This document shows, one piece after another, positions 14,595 through 23,800 of a stretch of DNA of 64,000 nt. Within the stretch, counting starts at the first letter, position 1, and each line of letters begins with the position of its first letter. The notes under the pieces were generated by a model. The model was not told the DNA's origin. It saw only the letters and a list, made by a program, of their open reading frames with translations, and made no database searches. A program made the position numbers and the translations under genes. Origin of the DNA: CAZXFA01 sp964640085 (GTDB lineage Bacteria; Actinomycetota; UBA4738; HRBIN12); contig CAZXFA010000004.1 in NCBI GenBank assembly GCA_964640085.1, forward strand, positions 60,648-124,647, read 5' to 3'.

Positions 14595-17239
14595 CACGAC
14601 CCCTCCTCGTAGAAGATGCGCTCCATCGCCCGGCGGGCCCGGCGCGTGATCCGACGATAGTCGTCCAGGAGCGCCGGACGCGGGTACTCCTCGTACCCCA
14701 GGCGGCGGGCCAGCGCGAGCTGCTCCTCCGGAGTCGGCGGGATCGCCTCCGCGTGCACCCGCCGGTCGACCTCGAGCGCGTTCTTGACGTGGGTGAGGAA
14801 CACGAACGCCTCTCCGAGCGCCAGGGCCGAGGCGTCCTCGATCAGCCGCGCTTCGGCGAGTCGCTCGATCGCGTCCAGGGTCCGATGGGTCCGGACCTCG
14901 GGATGTCGCCCGCCGAACCGCATCAGCGCCAGCTCCACGGCGAACTGCACGTCCACGAGCGACCCGTACCCGAGCTTGAAGTGGAACCGTGAGGCCTCGG
15001 GCGGTCGCACGCGTTCCCGCTCCATCCGCTCGCGCATCCGGCGGATCTCCCCTACCCGCTCGGTGGGGAGGAAGTCGGGGTAAGCGAAGTCAGCCGCGAG
15101 CGAGCAGAAGCGGCGCCCGAGCGTCTCGTCCCCCGCCACCGGCCGGGCGCGGAGGAGCGCCTGGAACTCCCAGGTCTGTGCGTACCGCTCCCAGTACTCG
15201 AGGTAGGCGGCGAACGAGCGGGCGAGCGGCCCGCTCCGCCCCTCCGGTCGCAGGTCGGCATCCGGCTCCCATCCCGCCTCGCGGATCCCGATCATCACCC
15301 GCTCTCCGATCTCGATCGCCCGGCGGAAGGCCTTGGGTCCCTCACCCTCGAACACGAACACGACGTCCAGGTCGGAGGCGAAGTTCAGCTCCTCCGCCCC
15401 CAGCTTGCCGAACCCGACCACCGCGAACGGCAGGTCCGGCCGGGCCGTCCCGAGCGCGTCGTCGATGACGCGATCGGCGACCCGGGCGAGCTCGAGCCCG
15501 GTCTCCTTCGGCCGCAGCTCCTGGGCGGCGTATCGCCCCACGACCGAAACGAGCGCGGCGTGGGCGTCCGCGGGGCTCGACTCGGTCTCGAGGGCCAGCA
15601 GCCGGGCGGGCTCGGCGACGATCAGGTCGGTCGCGAACGAGCTCGCCGACACCAGGTGGGCCAACCGCCGCGCGGCGGTGGGATCCGACGCGAGGGCGTC
15701 GGCCACCGTGCGCGCGTCGCCGACGGCCGAGGCCACGCGTTCGAGCCGCACCAGGGCGGCGTCGGGACTGGCCGCGAGCGACAGCGCCGGCGCCATCACC
15801 GGGAAGACGTGCTCCAGGACCTTCCCCAGACGCGTCCCCGGATCCACGAGCCGGTCGAGCACCTCGTACGCCCCCTCGGGGTTCCGGAAGCCGAGACCGG
15901 TCAGCAGCTCCTCGGTCGCCTCCCGATCCGCACCGGGCCGCGGCGCGCGTCGACCCGCGAACGCCTCGAGCAGTGGCCGGTAGAAGAGGCGCTCGTGGAG
16001 GCTACGGACCAGCGCGGTCTGGCGCTCGTACTCGGCTTGGAGCGCCTCCGGGCCATCCATGCCCAGCGATCGCGCCAGCGTGTTCCGGGCGGATCGGTCC
16101 GCCGGGAGCTCGTGCGTCTGGAGGTCCCGGACGATCTGGAGTCGGTGCTCGAGCGTCCGCAGGAACCGGAATGCGCCCGCCAGCGCCTCGGCGTCCGCTT
16201 CGGCGACGTACCCCTCGTCGGCCAGGACGGCGAGGGCGCGCAGCGTGTTCGGCTCGCGCAGCCGCTCGTCCCGGCGCCCATGCACGATCTGCAGGAGCTG
16301 GATCGCGAACTCGACGTCCCTGATCCCGCCCCATCCGCGCTTGACCTCGATCGCGGCCTTGCCCCGGGCGCGGACGTACTCCTCGAGCCGGACCTTGACC
16401 TGCCGCACCTCGTCGATCGTCTGCGGCGCGAGCTCCTCCGGATAGACGAACGGCACCACCATGTCGACGAAGGACGACCCGAGCTCGGGGTCCCCGGCGA
16501 GCGGCCGCGCCTTGATCAGTGCCTGACGCTCCCACGTCGCTGCCTCGGTGGCGTGGTAGGCGCGCATCGCCTCGAGCGAACGCGACAGGGGGCCCGAGCG
16601 CCCGCCCGGTCGAAGGGTCGGGTCGACCCGCAGCGCGATGCCCTCGGCCGTCGGCTCGGAGAGGAGCCGGATCAGCGCGACGCACGCGCGCTCCGCCGCC
16701 TCCGGCCGGACGCCGGGGCCGTGGACGAACACCACGTCGACGTCACTCGCGAAGTTCAGCTCGGCGCCGCCCAGCTTGCCGAGCCCGATCACCGCGAGCT
16801 CGGGAGGCGCCGTCCTGCGCCACGCCTCGACAAGGCACGCCTCGGCGATGGCCGTGACCTCGCCGACCACGTCCTCCAGGGGTGCGCCGCCCAGGTCCCG
16901 GGCGGCCGCGCGGAGCATCGCTCGCCGACGGAACCGCCGGAGGCCGTCGGCGGGCCCTAGGCGCTCGACGTCCGACGCGAGCTCGGCGTCCAGACGGTCG
17001 CGGGGCCGCGAGGACACGTCGGCGAGGGACCCGACCTCCTCCGGGTGCGCCACGAGGAAGTCGGCCGCGGCGGTGGAGAACCCCAGCAGCCGGACGGCCA
17101 CCGGCAGCACCTCCTCCCTGGCGAGCGCTTCCCGGGCCCGCGGGTGCTCGCCCACGCGCGAGAGCGCAACGCGGGCGAGCTCGGGGTCCGGCGCCGTCGC
17201 GAGCGTTCGGCCGAGCGCCTCCGGCGTCAGCACGCCCAT
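14594..17239 (-). CDS. glnE: Bifunctional glutamine synthetase adenylyltransferase/deadenylase
   Basis: The 881-aa protein has two nucleotidyltransferase domains, each marked by a KLG loop and acidic metal site: IGLGKLGGAELNFASDVDVV in the N-terminal half and GFGKLGAEELNFASDLDVV in the C-terminal half, each followed by a helical GlnD-type domain. The N-terminal unit removes and the C-terminal unit adds AMP on the GlnA1 tyrosine. It is a little shorter than Streptomyces and E. coli GlnE. A GTG two codons in (17233) is better spaced from the GAGG ribosome binding site than the ATG and may be the real start. It follows two small membrane-protein genes and is coupled to the ridA-like gene. Confidence 0.93.
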   Translation of the reverse strand: MGVLTPEALGRTLATAPDPELARVALSRVGEHPRAREALAREEVLPVAVRLLGFSTAAADFLVAHPEEVGSLADVSSRPRDRLDAELASDVERLGPADGLRRFRRRAMLRAAARDLGGAPLEDVVGEVTAIAEACLVEAWRRTAPPELAVIGLGKLGGAELNFASDVDVVFVHGPGVRPEAAERACVALIRLLSEPTAEGIALRVDPTLRPGGRSGPLSRSLEAMRAYHATEAATWERQALIKARPLAGDPELGSSFVDMVVPFVYPEELAPQTIDEVRQVKVRLEEYVRARGKAAIEVKRGWGGIRDVEFAIQLLQIVHGRRDERLREPNTLRALAVLADEGYVAEADAEALAGAFRFLRTLEHRLQIVRDLQTHELPADRSARNTLARSLGMDGPEALQAEYERQTALVRSLHERLFYRPLLEAFAGRRAPRPGADREATEELLTGLGFRNPEGAYEVLDRLVDPGTRLGKVLEHVFPVMAPALSLAASPDAALVRLERVASAVGDARTVADALASDPTAARRLAHLVSASSFATDLIVAEPARLLALETESSPADAHAALVSVVGRYAAQELRPKETGLELARVADRVIDDALGTARPDLPFAVVGFGKLGAEELNFASDLDVVFVFEGEGPKAFRRAIEIGERVMIGIREAGWEPDADLRPEGRSGPLARSFAAYLEYWERYAQTWEFQALLRARPVAGDETLGRRFCSLAADFAYPDFLPTERVGEIRRMRERMERERVRPPEASRFHFKLGYGSLVDVQFAVELALMRFGGRHPEVRTHRTLDAIERLAEARLIEDASALALGEAFVFLTHVKNALEVDRRVHAEAIPPTPEEQLALARRLGYEEYPRPALLDDYRRITRRARRAMERIFYEEGS

Positions 17240-17249
17240 CCTCGGGCCA

Positions 17250-17576
17250 TCACCCGCGCAGCCGCCCCTCCAGCCACGAGAGCGCGACGAAGACGGGCAC
17301 GGCGATCGCCAACAGGGCAGGCGCGCCCCAAGCAGCGCTGCGCAAGGCTTCGGCGTCCCCGATCAACCACACGCTGAACACGACCACCACGAGCAAGAGG
17401 ACGAGGTACCCACCGAGGGCGACGACCGCGATCGAGCGCAGCATCGCTCTGACGCGCCTCGCCGTGAGTGGCGGGGGCGTGGACGGAGGGGAGAGCGGAC
17501 GACTCGAGCCATAGATCACGACCGAGGCGACGAGCAGGAACGCGGCGCCGGCGGGGAGGATCGCATCCCACGGCAT
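17250..17576 (-). CDS. Small membrane protein, two predicted transmembrane helices or more
   Basis: A 108-aa protein with a hydrophobic N-terminus (AILPAGAAFLLVASVVIYG), a proline-rich cytosolic-looking stretch and two hydrophobic segments (VALGGYLVLLLVVVVFSVWL and GAPALLAIAVPVFVALSWL). No enzymatic motif is seen. It starts 10 bases before glnE in the same transcript, and small membrane proteins of this kind accompany glutamine synthetase genes in other actinobacteria, but no function is known to me. The ATG at 17576 is preceded by an in-frame GTG. Confidence 0.65.
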   Translation of the reverse strand: MPWDAILPAGAAFLLVASVVIYGSSRPLSPPSTPPPLTARRVRAMLRSIAVVALGGYLVLLLVVVVFSVWLIGDAEALRSAAWGAPALLAIAVPVFVALSWLEGRLRG

Positions 17577-17592
17577 CACCCGAGCCCCCGGC

Positions 17593-17817
17593 TCACGGAC
17601 GGTTCCGGAGGAGGAAGTCCCAGCCGCGGACGAACACGTGCCATCCGAGCCACAGCCACATCCCGAACAGGATCACCCGCCCAGGGACCGGTCGGGTGAA
17701 CGCGCGGATCATGTCCGACATCGTTGGCCACCCCTCGACCCGGGCCAGCCCGATGCCCTGCCAGGCGAACATCGCCGCGAAGATGACGACCCATCCGATG
17801 ACGGCGACCATACGCAT
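17593..17817 (-). CDS. Small membrane protein, two predicted transmembrane helices
   Basis: A 74-aa protein with two hydrophobic helices, one near the N-terminus (VAVIGWVVIFAAMFAWQGI) and one ending GMWLWLGWHVFVRGWDFLL. The linker holds a short basic segment. It is the first gene of the set leading to glnE and shares the 121-base gap that carries the glnA2 GlnR-like box, so its expression may also follow nitrogen status. GGGAGG lies nine bases before the ATG at 17817; an in-frame GTG nine bases earlier is an alternative. Function unknown. Confidence 0.62.
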   Translation of the reverse strand: MRMVAVIGWVVIFAAMFAWQGIGLARVEGWPTMSDMIRAFTRPVPGRVILFGMWLWLGWHVFVRGWDFLLRNRP

Positions 17818-17889
17818 CTCGACCACCCTCCCGTGCAGCCACGTACTCGAAAGCGAGGGTACCCCGCGGGTCCGGCCCAGATCGCAGAG

Positions 17890-17905
17890 TTAACGGTCGC
17901 GTAAC
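17890..17905 (+). promoter_or_regulatory. GlnR-like box upstream of glnA2
   Basis: TTAAC (17890-17894) and GTAAC (17901-17905) are separated by six bases. The same CAGAGTTAACG core occurs in the glnA1 box. It lies between divergent genes and 33 bases before the glnA2 start, so it could serve either or both. Confidence 0.55.
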
Positions 17906-17938
17906 GGCTCGCGGTCCGAGGTGGAGTACCCTGCGGCC

Positions 17939-19267
17939 ATGCCGATCTCCGCGGAGGCCGAGTACGTCCTGCGCACCGTCGAGGAGCGGGGGATCCGCTT
18001 CATCCGGCTGTGGTTCACCGACGTCCTCGGGTTCCTGAAGTCGTTCACGATCACCTCGCAGGAGCTCGGCGGCGCGTTCGCCGAGGGCATGGGCTTCGAC
18101 GGCTCGTCGATCGACGGCTTCAGCAGGATCCAGGAGTCGGACATGGTCGCCGTCCCTGACCCCTCGACCTTCCAGATCATCCCCTGGCGGACCGAGGCGC
18201 AGGTCGCTCGGATGTTCTGCGACGTGCTGAACCCCGACGGCACGCCCTTCGAGGGCGACCCCCGAAACGTCCTCAAGCGACAGCTCACGCGCGCCGCCGA
18301 GCTCGGCTTCACCTTCTACGTGGGCCCGGAGCTCGAGTACTTCTACTTCACGAGCCTGGAGGACCCGCAGCCGTTGGACCAGGCGAGCTACTTCGACGAA
18401 ACGCCGCTCGACGTCGCCACCGACTGGCGCAAGCGCACCGTCGCGTACCTGGAGTCGATGGGGATCCCCGTCGAGTACGTCCACCACGAGGTCGCCCCCA
18501 GCCAGCACGAGATCGATCTGAGGTACGCCGACGCCCTGACGATGGCCGACAACGTGATGACCTACCGGCTCACTGTCAAGGAGGTCGCGCAGGAGTTCGG
18601 CATCTACGCCACGTTCATGCCCAAGCCCGTCCAGGGTGTGAACGGGAGCGGGATGCACACGCACCAGTCCCTGTTCGCCGGCGACCGCAACGCGTTCTTC
18701 GACACGGGGGACGAGTACCACCTCACGACGACGGCCAAGCGGTACATCGCGGGCGTCCTCGAGCACGCACCGGAGATCACGCTCGTGACGAACCAGTGGG
18801 TGAACTCCTACAAGCGCCTGGTCCCGGGGTTCGAGGCGCCCGTGTACGTCTGCTGGGCCCGGCGGAACCGGAGCGCGCTGGTCCGGGTCCCCCAATACAA
18901 GCCGGGCAAGGAGGAGGCCACGCGGATCGAGTTCCGCTCTCCCGACCCGGCCTGCAACCCGTACCTCGCGTTCGCGACGATGCTTGCGGCCGGGCTCACC
19001 GGGATCGAACAGGACCTGGAGCTCCCGCCGGAAGCCTCCAACAACATCTACGAGATGACCGAGGACGAGCGGCGCGCCGCCGGGATCCGATCCCTGCCGG
19101 CCGACCTCCACGAGGCGATCGAGCTCGCCGGGGAGTCCAAGCTGCTCCGCGATACGGTCGGCGACCACGTGCTCGGGTTCCTGATCATGAACAAGCGGGC
19201 GGAGTGGGAGGCTTACCAAGCGCACGTAACCCCGTACGAGCGGGAGCGCTACCTGCCGATCCTGTAG
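17939..19267 (+). CDS. glnA2: Glutamine synthetase, GlnA2-type (type I-alpha, not adenylylated)
   Basis: A 442-aa glutamine synthetase with MGFDGSSIDGFSRIQESD, EYVHHEVAPSQHEIDLRYAD, FMPKPVQGVNGSGMHTHQS and NRSALVRVPQY. It is shorter than GlnA1. The segment NNIYEMTEDERRAAGIRSLP replaces the L-Y-x-L-P-P-E adenylylation site, as in mycobacterial GlnA2, so GlnE probably does not control it. The C-terminus (MNKRAEWEAYQAHVTPYER) is also GlnA2-like. A GlnR-like box stands directly upstream. The ATG at 17939 is chosen by homology; a GTG 18 bases earlier is open and close to the box. Confidence 0.9.
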   Translation: MPISAEAEYVLRTVEERGIRFIRLWFTDVLGFLKSFTITSQELGGAFAEGMGFDGSSIDGFSRIQESDMVAVPDPSTFQIIPWRTEAQVARMFCDVLNPDGTPFEGDPRNVLKRQLTRAAELGFTFYVGPELEYFYFTSLEDPQPLDQASYFDETPLDVATDWRKRTVAYLESMGIPVEYVHHEVAPSQHEIDLRYADALTMADNVMTYRLTVKEVAQEFGIYATFMPKPVQGVNGSGMHTHQSLFAGDRNAFFDTGDEYHLTTTAKRYIAGVLEHAPEITLVTNQWVNSYKRLVPGFEAPVYVCWARRNRSALVRVPQYKPGKEEATRIEFRSPDPACNPYLAFATMLAAGLTGIEQDLELPPEASNNIYEMTEDERRAAGIRSLPADLHEAIELAGESKLLRDTVGDHVLGFLIMNKRAEWEAYQAHVTPYERERYLPIL

Positions 19268-19311
19268 CCATCCGCTCGAGGGTCCCCCGTTCGGCCGACA
19301 CCGCAATCGGC

Positions 19312-19340
19312 TTGACGACCTACGATGAGCGCTTTAGCGT
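19312..19340 (+). promoter_or_regulatory. Promoter of the secreted-protein gene
   Basis: TTGACG (19312-19317) and TAGCGT (19335-19340) with a 17-base spacer. The transcript would have a short leader with GGAGAGGAG five bases before the ATG at 19380. Confidence 0.65.
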
Positions 19341-19379
19341 AGGGCGTTCGACACTTGCCCGTACTGGAGAGGAGCAACG

Positions 19380-20759
19380 ATGGTAACCGTCCGACGCACC
19401 AGGCTGTTCGGGTTGGGAGTAGCACTGGCGCTCTCGCTGGGCCTCCTCGCGACGTCCGTCACGCCGGGCTCCGCCGCCAACCCCCCGCGGGAGAAGATCT
19501 TCTCCTTTAGCGTCACGCCGAACCAGGCGCCCGCCGGGCAGCCTACGTCCTTCGCCGTGAAGGCCACGAACAAGACCCCCGGCAACTCGACGATCAACTC
19601 GGTCTCCGTGACGGTGCCCGCGGCGCCCTCGAACGTGTCCCTGTCGAACCAGAGCAGCAACGAGAACAAGTCCGCCACCGTCACGCTGGTCGGATCCACG
19701 ATCAAGGTCGAGAACCTCGACCCGCTGAAGACCAACCAGTTCGTCCAGCTGAACGTCACGGCTACCCTCACCGATCCGTGCAGCACCTGGACCGCGGACG
19801 CCCGGACGGGCAGCAGCGGGAACGGCGACCCCTTCGACCCAACGCCGCCCTACCCGGTGATCACGACCACGACCGATGTGGCGACCACGCTCGCGATCAC
19901 GTCGGTGTTCGACGAGCAGTACGGGTCGCCGTTGTTGAGCACGGGCGGTCACTTCGTCGCGCGTCCGGCGCCAGACGAGTTCACCGTGGAGGTCCAGGCA
20001 CAGGACGCGGCCGGGGATCCCGCTCCCGTCTGCGAGGACACGACTGTGGCGCTGTCCGAGGATGGGAAGGGGAGCCTCTCGGGAACGACGCAGCGGGTCC
20101 TCGCCGCCGGCCAGTCCGACCTGACGTTCGGCGGACTCACCTACTCGGTCGCGGAGGACGGCGTGACGCTGACGGCGATGGACACGGACCCCGGCATCCT
20201 CGCCGCCGGCATGGCGATCGTCGACTTCAACGGCTCCCTGGCGCTGGCCGAGGGCACCCCCGGCACCCAGGGGCAGATCGCGACCTTCGGCTCGGCAGGT
20301 TGCACCCCGACGGCGAGCACCCCGTTCTGCGTCACCGTGACCCTGCCGAACGGGTGGAGCGGCACCGCGGCGCTGTTCCTCGAAGATTGCGGCGGGGCAT
20401 GCACGTTCGGCCTCCTCTCCGCCCTCATCGCGGACCTCAAGGACGAGGGCGAGGCCCTCTACGACAACAGCGAGCCGTTCGACTTCTTCACGATCGAGAT
20501 CGGATGCGACAGGACGGTCTGCAGGGGCGGGAACCTCAAGGACTACCAGATCTTCATCGACCCGGACGACCTCGAGGGGCCTTTGGGCTACATCGAGTCG
20601 CCGCCCTGCACGGAGAGCATCAAGGACTTCATCGATCCCTACGATCCAGCCTCGGGTCAGACCTTCTGCACCGACTACGTGTCGGCCCACCGGGACAACA
20701 ATCAGGACACGTTCCTGCTCGTGCGGGCGGCCGGGATCGACGCGCGCAAGCGCATGTGA
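19380..20759 (+). CDS. Secreted protein of unknown function with beta-sandwich-like repeats
   Basis: A 459-aa protein with a clear Sec signal peptide (basic VRRTRLFG, hydrophobic LGVALALSLGLLATS, cleavage near GSAA-NP). The mature part is rich in Thr, Ser, Asn and Val. Residues 40-140 and 200-290 read like Ig-like or DUF11-type beta domains (SVTPNQAPAGQPTSFAVKA, FTVEVQAQDAAGDPAPVCED). The C-terminal 150 residues contain ten or so cysteines, probably paired outside the cell. No sorting signal or membrane anchor is seen, so it is likely released. It has its own strong promoter and terminator. Lower GC than its neighbours is apparent from the Asn- and Lys-rich N-terminal half. Confidence 0.8.
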   Translation: MVTVRRTRLFGLGVALALSLGLLATSVTPGSAANPPREKIFSFSVTPNQAPAGQPTSFAVKATNKTPGNSTINSVSVTVPAAPSNVSLSNQSSNENKSATVTLVGSTIKVENLDPLKTNQFVQLNVTATLTDPCSTWTADARTGSSGNGDPFDPTPPYPVITTTTDVATTLAITSVFDEQYGSPLLSTGGHFVARPAPDEFTVEVQAQDAAGDPAPVCEDTTVALSEDGKGSLSGTTQRVLAAGQSDLTFGGLTYSVAEDGVTLTAMDTDPGILAAGMAIVDFNGSLALAEGTPGTQGQIATFGSAGCTPTASTPFCVTVTLPNGWSGTAALFLEDCGGACTFGLLSALIADLKDEGEALYDNSEPFDFFTIEIGCDRTVCRGGNLKDYQIFIDPDDLEGPLGYIESPPCTESIKDFIDPYDPASGQTFCTDYVSAHRDNNQDTFLLVRAAGIDARKRM

Positions 20760-20760
20760 C

Positions 20761-20817
20761 GAGGCGCGCCCGGATCGCGTGATGGCCCGCCGAGCGGGCC
20801 ATCACGCGTGACGCCTC
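20761..20817 (+). terminator. Strong hairpin at a convergent gene junction
   Basis: A perfect 15-bp stem, CGCGTGATGGCCCGC (20776-20790) with its complement at 20794-20808, around a three-base loop. Outer bases GAGGCG and CGCCTC can extend it. It starts just after the secreted-protein stop and ends at the stop of the opposite gene, so it probably serves both. No U-tract follows. Confidence 0.75.
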
Positions 20818-23800
20818 AACGCCCCGGTAGGTCCGGGGTGGACACGACGCCCAGCCGGTCGAGCAGCGACCGGGCTTCCACGTCCAGATCCGTCGCTCGA
20901 GCGACCGTGGTGAGGCGCGCCAGACCCCTGAGGGCGAGCGCGACCTCCAGCTCCTCGTTCCTCGATCGGGCCGTCCGGAGCGCCTCTCGGAGCGCCTGTT
21001 CGGCCTCCTCGGGACGACCGAGACCAAGCAACGCGTATCCGCGGATCCGAAGGATCGCCGGGAGGGGGGTGGCAGCCCCCAGCTCTCGGGCCCGTTCCAA
21101 CGCGTCGGAGGCGAGCGAAAGCGCCTGTCCCGGCTCCCCCGTGAGGAGTCGGCATTCCGCGATCGCTCCGTCTGTGTCGACGACCTCGGCCTTCGCCCCG
21201 AGATCCCGGAACCCGGCTCCTGCCTCCTCGAGCAGCGAGAGAGCTTCCGCGTGACGCCCCTGCCGGGCGACGGCCCGGCCGAGCTCCCTCGTCGCGAAGG
21301 CGACACCTTCCAGATCGCCCACGGACCTGGACACCCGGAGGGCCTCCCGGAGCGCGGTCTCGGCCTCCGGCAACCTCCCCTGCCGCAGCAGGACGTCTCC
21401 CACGTTGTATCGGGCCTGTGCCGCCCCTCCGGTGTGTCCGACCGTGGTCAAGAGCTCCGTGGCTCGCTCGAACAGCCCGAGCGCTTCCTCGAAGCGCGAC
21501 GCGTAGATGGCGTTGACCCCCAGGTTGTTCAGCATCCACGCCTGCTGGGTCAGATCGCCCAGCTTCTCGTACAGGGCCAGTGCCATCCGCGCGTAGGGCT
21601 CCTGCTCGGCGTCGCCATCGCCATCACCGACGATGTCCAGGACCTGATAGGCGTGCGCCAACGCTTCGTCGTCGCCGACCGCCTGCGCCAGCCCGATAGC
21701 ACGCTTCCCCCACCGCTCCGCTTCGCCGAAACGCCCTTGGCTGGCCCGGAACCACCCGTAGTACGCCGCGAGCTTGGCTCGATGCCGGTCCGCCCGGGCA
21801 CCCTCGATCCCTTCGAGCCGGGTGATCGCCCTGCTGATCCATCGCAGCGCCTGGGGAACGTTCCCCGATTCCTTGGACATCTGCGCCTGCTTCAGCATCA
21901 GCTCAGACTCATGGACCGCGTCGCCGCCGAGGAGCCGACGAGCCGCCCCGTACGCGGCGGACGCGGCGGTGGGCTCTCCGATCCTCTCCTTGGCCCGCCC
22001 GAGTGCCTCCCACGCTTCCGACAGCTCCAGGGCGCTCACGTCGAGTTCCCTCGCCGAGTCGAGCGCGCGACGGTACAGCTGAGCCGCCTCCACGTTCGCG
22101 TACATCGACGCCGCCCGGCGTCCAGCGATGAGCGCGTACCGCCAGGCACGAGCGTGATCGCCGGCAAGGAAGAAGTGGAGGGAGAGGATGCCACCGGCCT
22201 CCTCCACGTCTTCCGCCTCGCGTTCGAGCCGCTCCCCCACGGCAGCGTGTAGCGCGCGTCGGGTCCGGAACGGGAGTCCCGCGTACGCCGCGTCGCGTAC
22301 GACCGCGCGTCGGAACCTCATGTGGCCACCAGCGTCGTCTTCGAAGAACTCCCCCAGGCGCTCCCATGTCCGTTGCTCCGGGTCGGGGGTCCCTTCGTCC
22401 AGGACCTCGGTCAGCCACCGTCGGCGGAACGACACACCGAGGACCGAGGCCCGGCGGATCAGTGCCCGGTCCTCAGGCGGCAGCTGGTCGATCCTGGCCA
22501 TGGCGGCCGTCTCGACGGATTCCGGGAGCACGGAGCCGGTCGCGATGACCCGAACGAGGTCCAGCAGGTACTGGGGATTCCCTCCGGAGCGTTCCACGAC
22601 CGTCCGGAGGTCATGCGGAAGGAGCGGTGCGTCCTCCGTCGCGGCTATCGCGAGCGCGAGGGCGTCCTCGGCCGAGAGCGGCCCGATGTACTGGGTCATC
22701 ACGGATTCGTCCTCGCCGGCGACGAAGCCGGCTTCCTCGTCCCGCCGGGTTGCGACGATCAGCCACGGGAGATCGGGGAGCGTGGGTACGAGGGACGAGA
22801 GCAGCTCGACGGACGCATCGTCCATGAGGTGCGCATCCTCGATCACGATCACGGCGAGGTCCTGCAGTGCCAGCCTGAGGAAGTCGAGGATCGCCTCATG
22901 CAGCTTCGAGCGACGGAACTCCTCGTCGAGGAGCTCCACCTCGAGCGTCGGAGCGAGCGCGACGTGGAACGGCATCGCGATCAGCGGCAACCACGGCAGG
23001 AGATCCGGATCCCGCTCGTTCACGAGGGCGTAGAGCTTGTCGATCACCACATCGTCCGTGTCTTCCCGACCCAGCCCCATGAGCCCGCGAAGCAGGTCCC
23101 GCCAGACGGAGTACGGGGTGGAGGACGTGTAGGCCTCGGCGTTGGCGTGAAGCACCCGGGAACCACGGGCTCGAGCCAGCAGCTCCTCAACCAGCCTCGT
23201 CTTCCCCATCCCAGGCTCGCCGACCAGCTCGACGAGGCGACCGTGGCCGGATCGTGCGCTCCCCAATGCGGATCCGAGCTCGGCGAACTCCTCCGAGCGA
23301 CCGACCAGAGGGAGCCGTTGGACCGGAACGGCGTCCCGGCCACGGCTCCCGATCGGACGGCCCACCGCCGACGCCCGAACAGGCCGAGCCTTCCCCTTGA
23401 CCAGGAACGGCTCCAGCTCGACCGTTTCGAAGGTCGTCTTGGACCGTTCGAGGACGCTTGCCGTCGCGTAGATCTCTCCTGCCGCCGCCTTGGCCATGAG
23501 CCGCGCAGCCAGGTTCACGGTGTCGCCCATCACGGTATAGGTGCGCCGGTAGGGCGGGCCAACGTCCCCCGCGAACACGGGACCGTGATTGACGCCGATC
23601 CGCACGGGGAGTCGTCCCTCGGATCGGGCGATCTCGTGGAGCGCGAGGAGCATCCGCTCCTCGTCTTCCCCCAGGATCCGCGGCGCGCCCGCCGTCAGGA
23701 TCAGCTTCCCGCCGTCGGCGTCGACGTCCGAACCGAGGAAGCACACACCTTGCGCGTCGACCGCGTGTTGCACGTCTCGGACGAGCTCGTCGAGGGCTGC

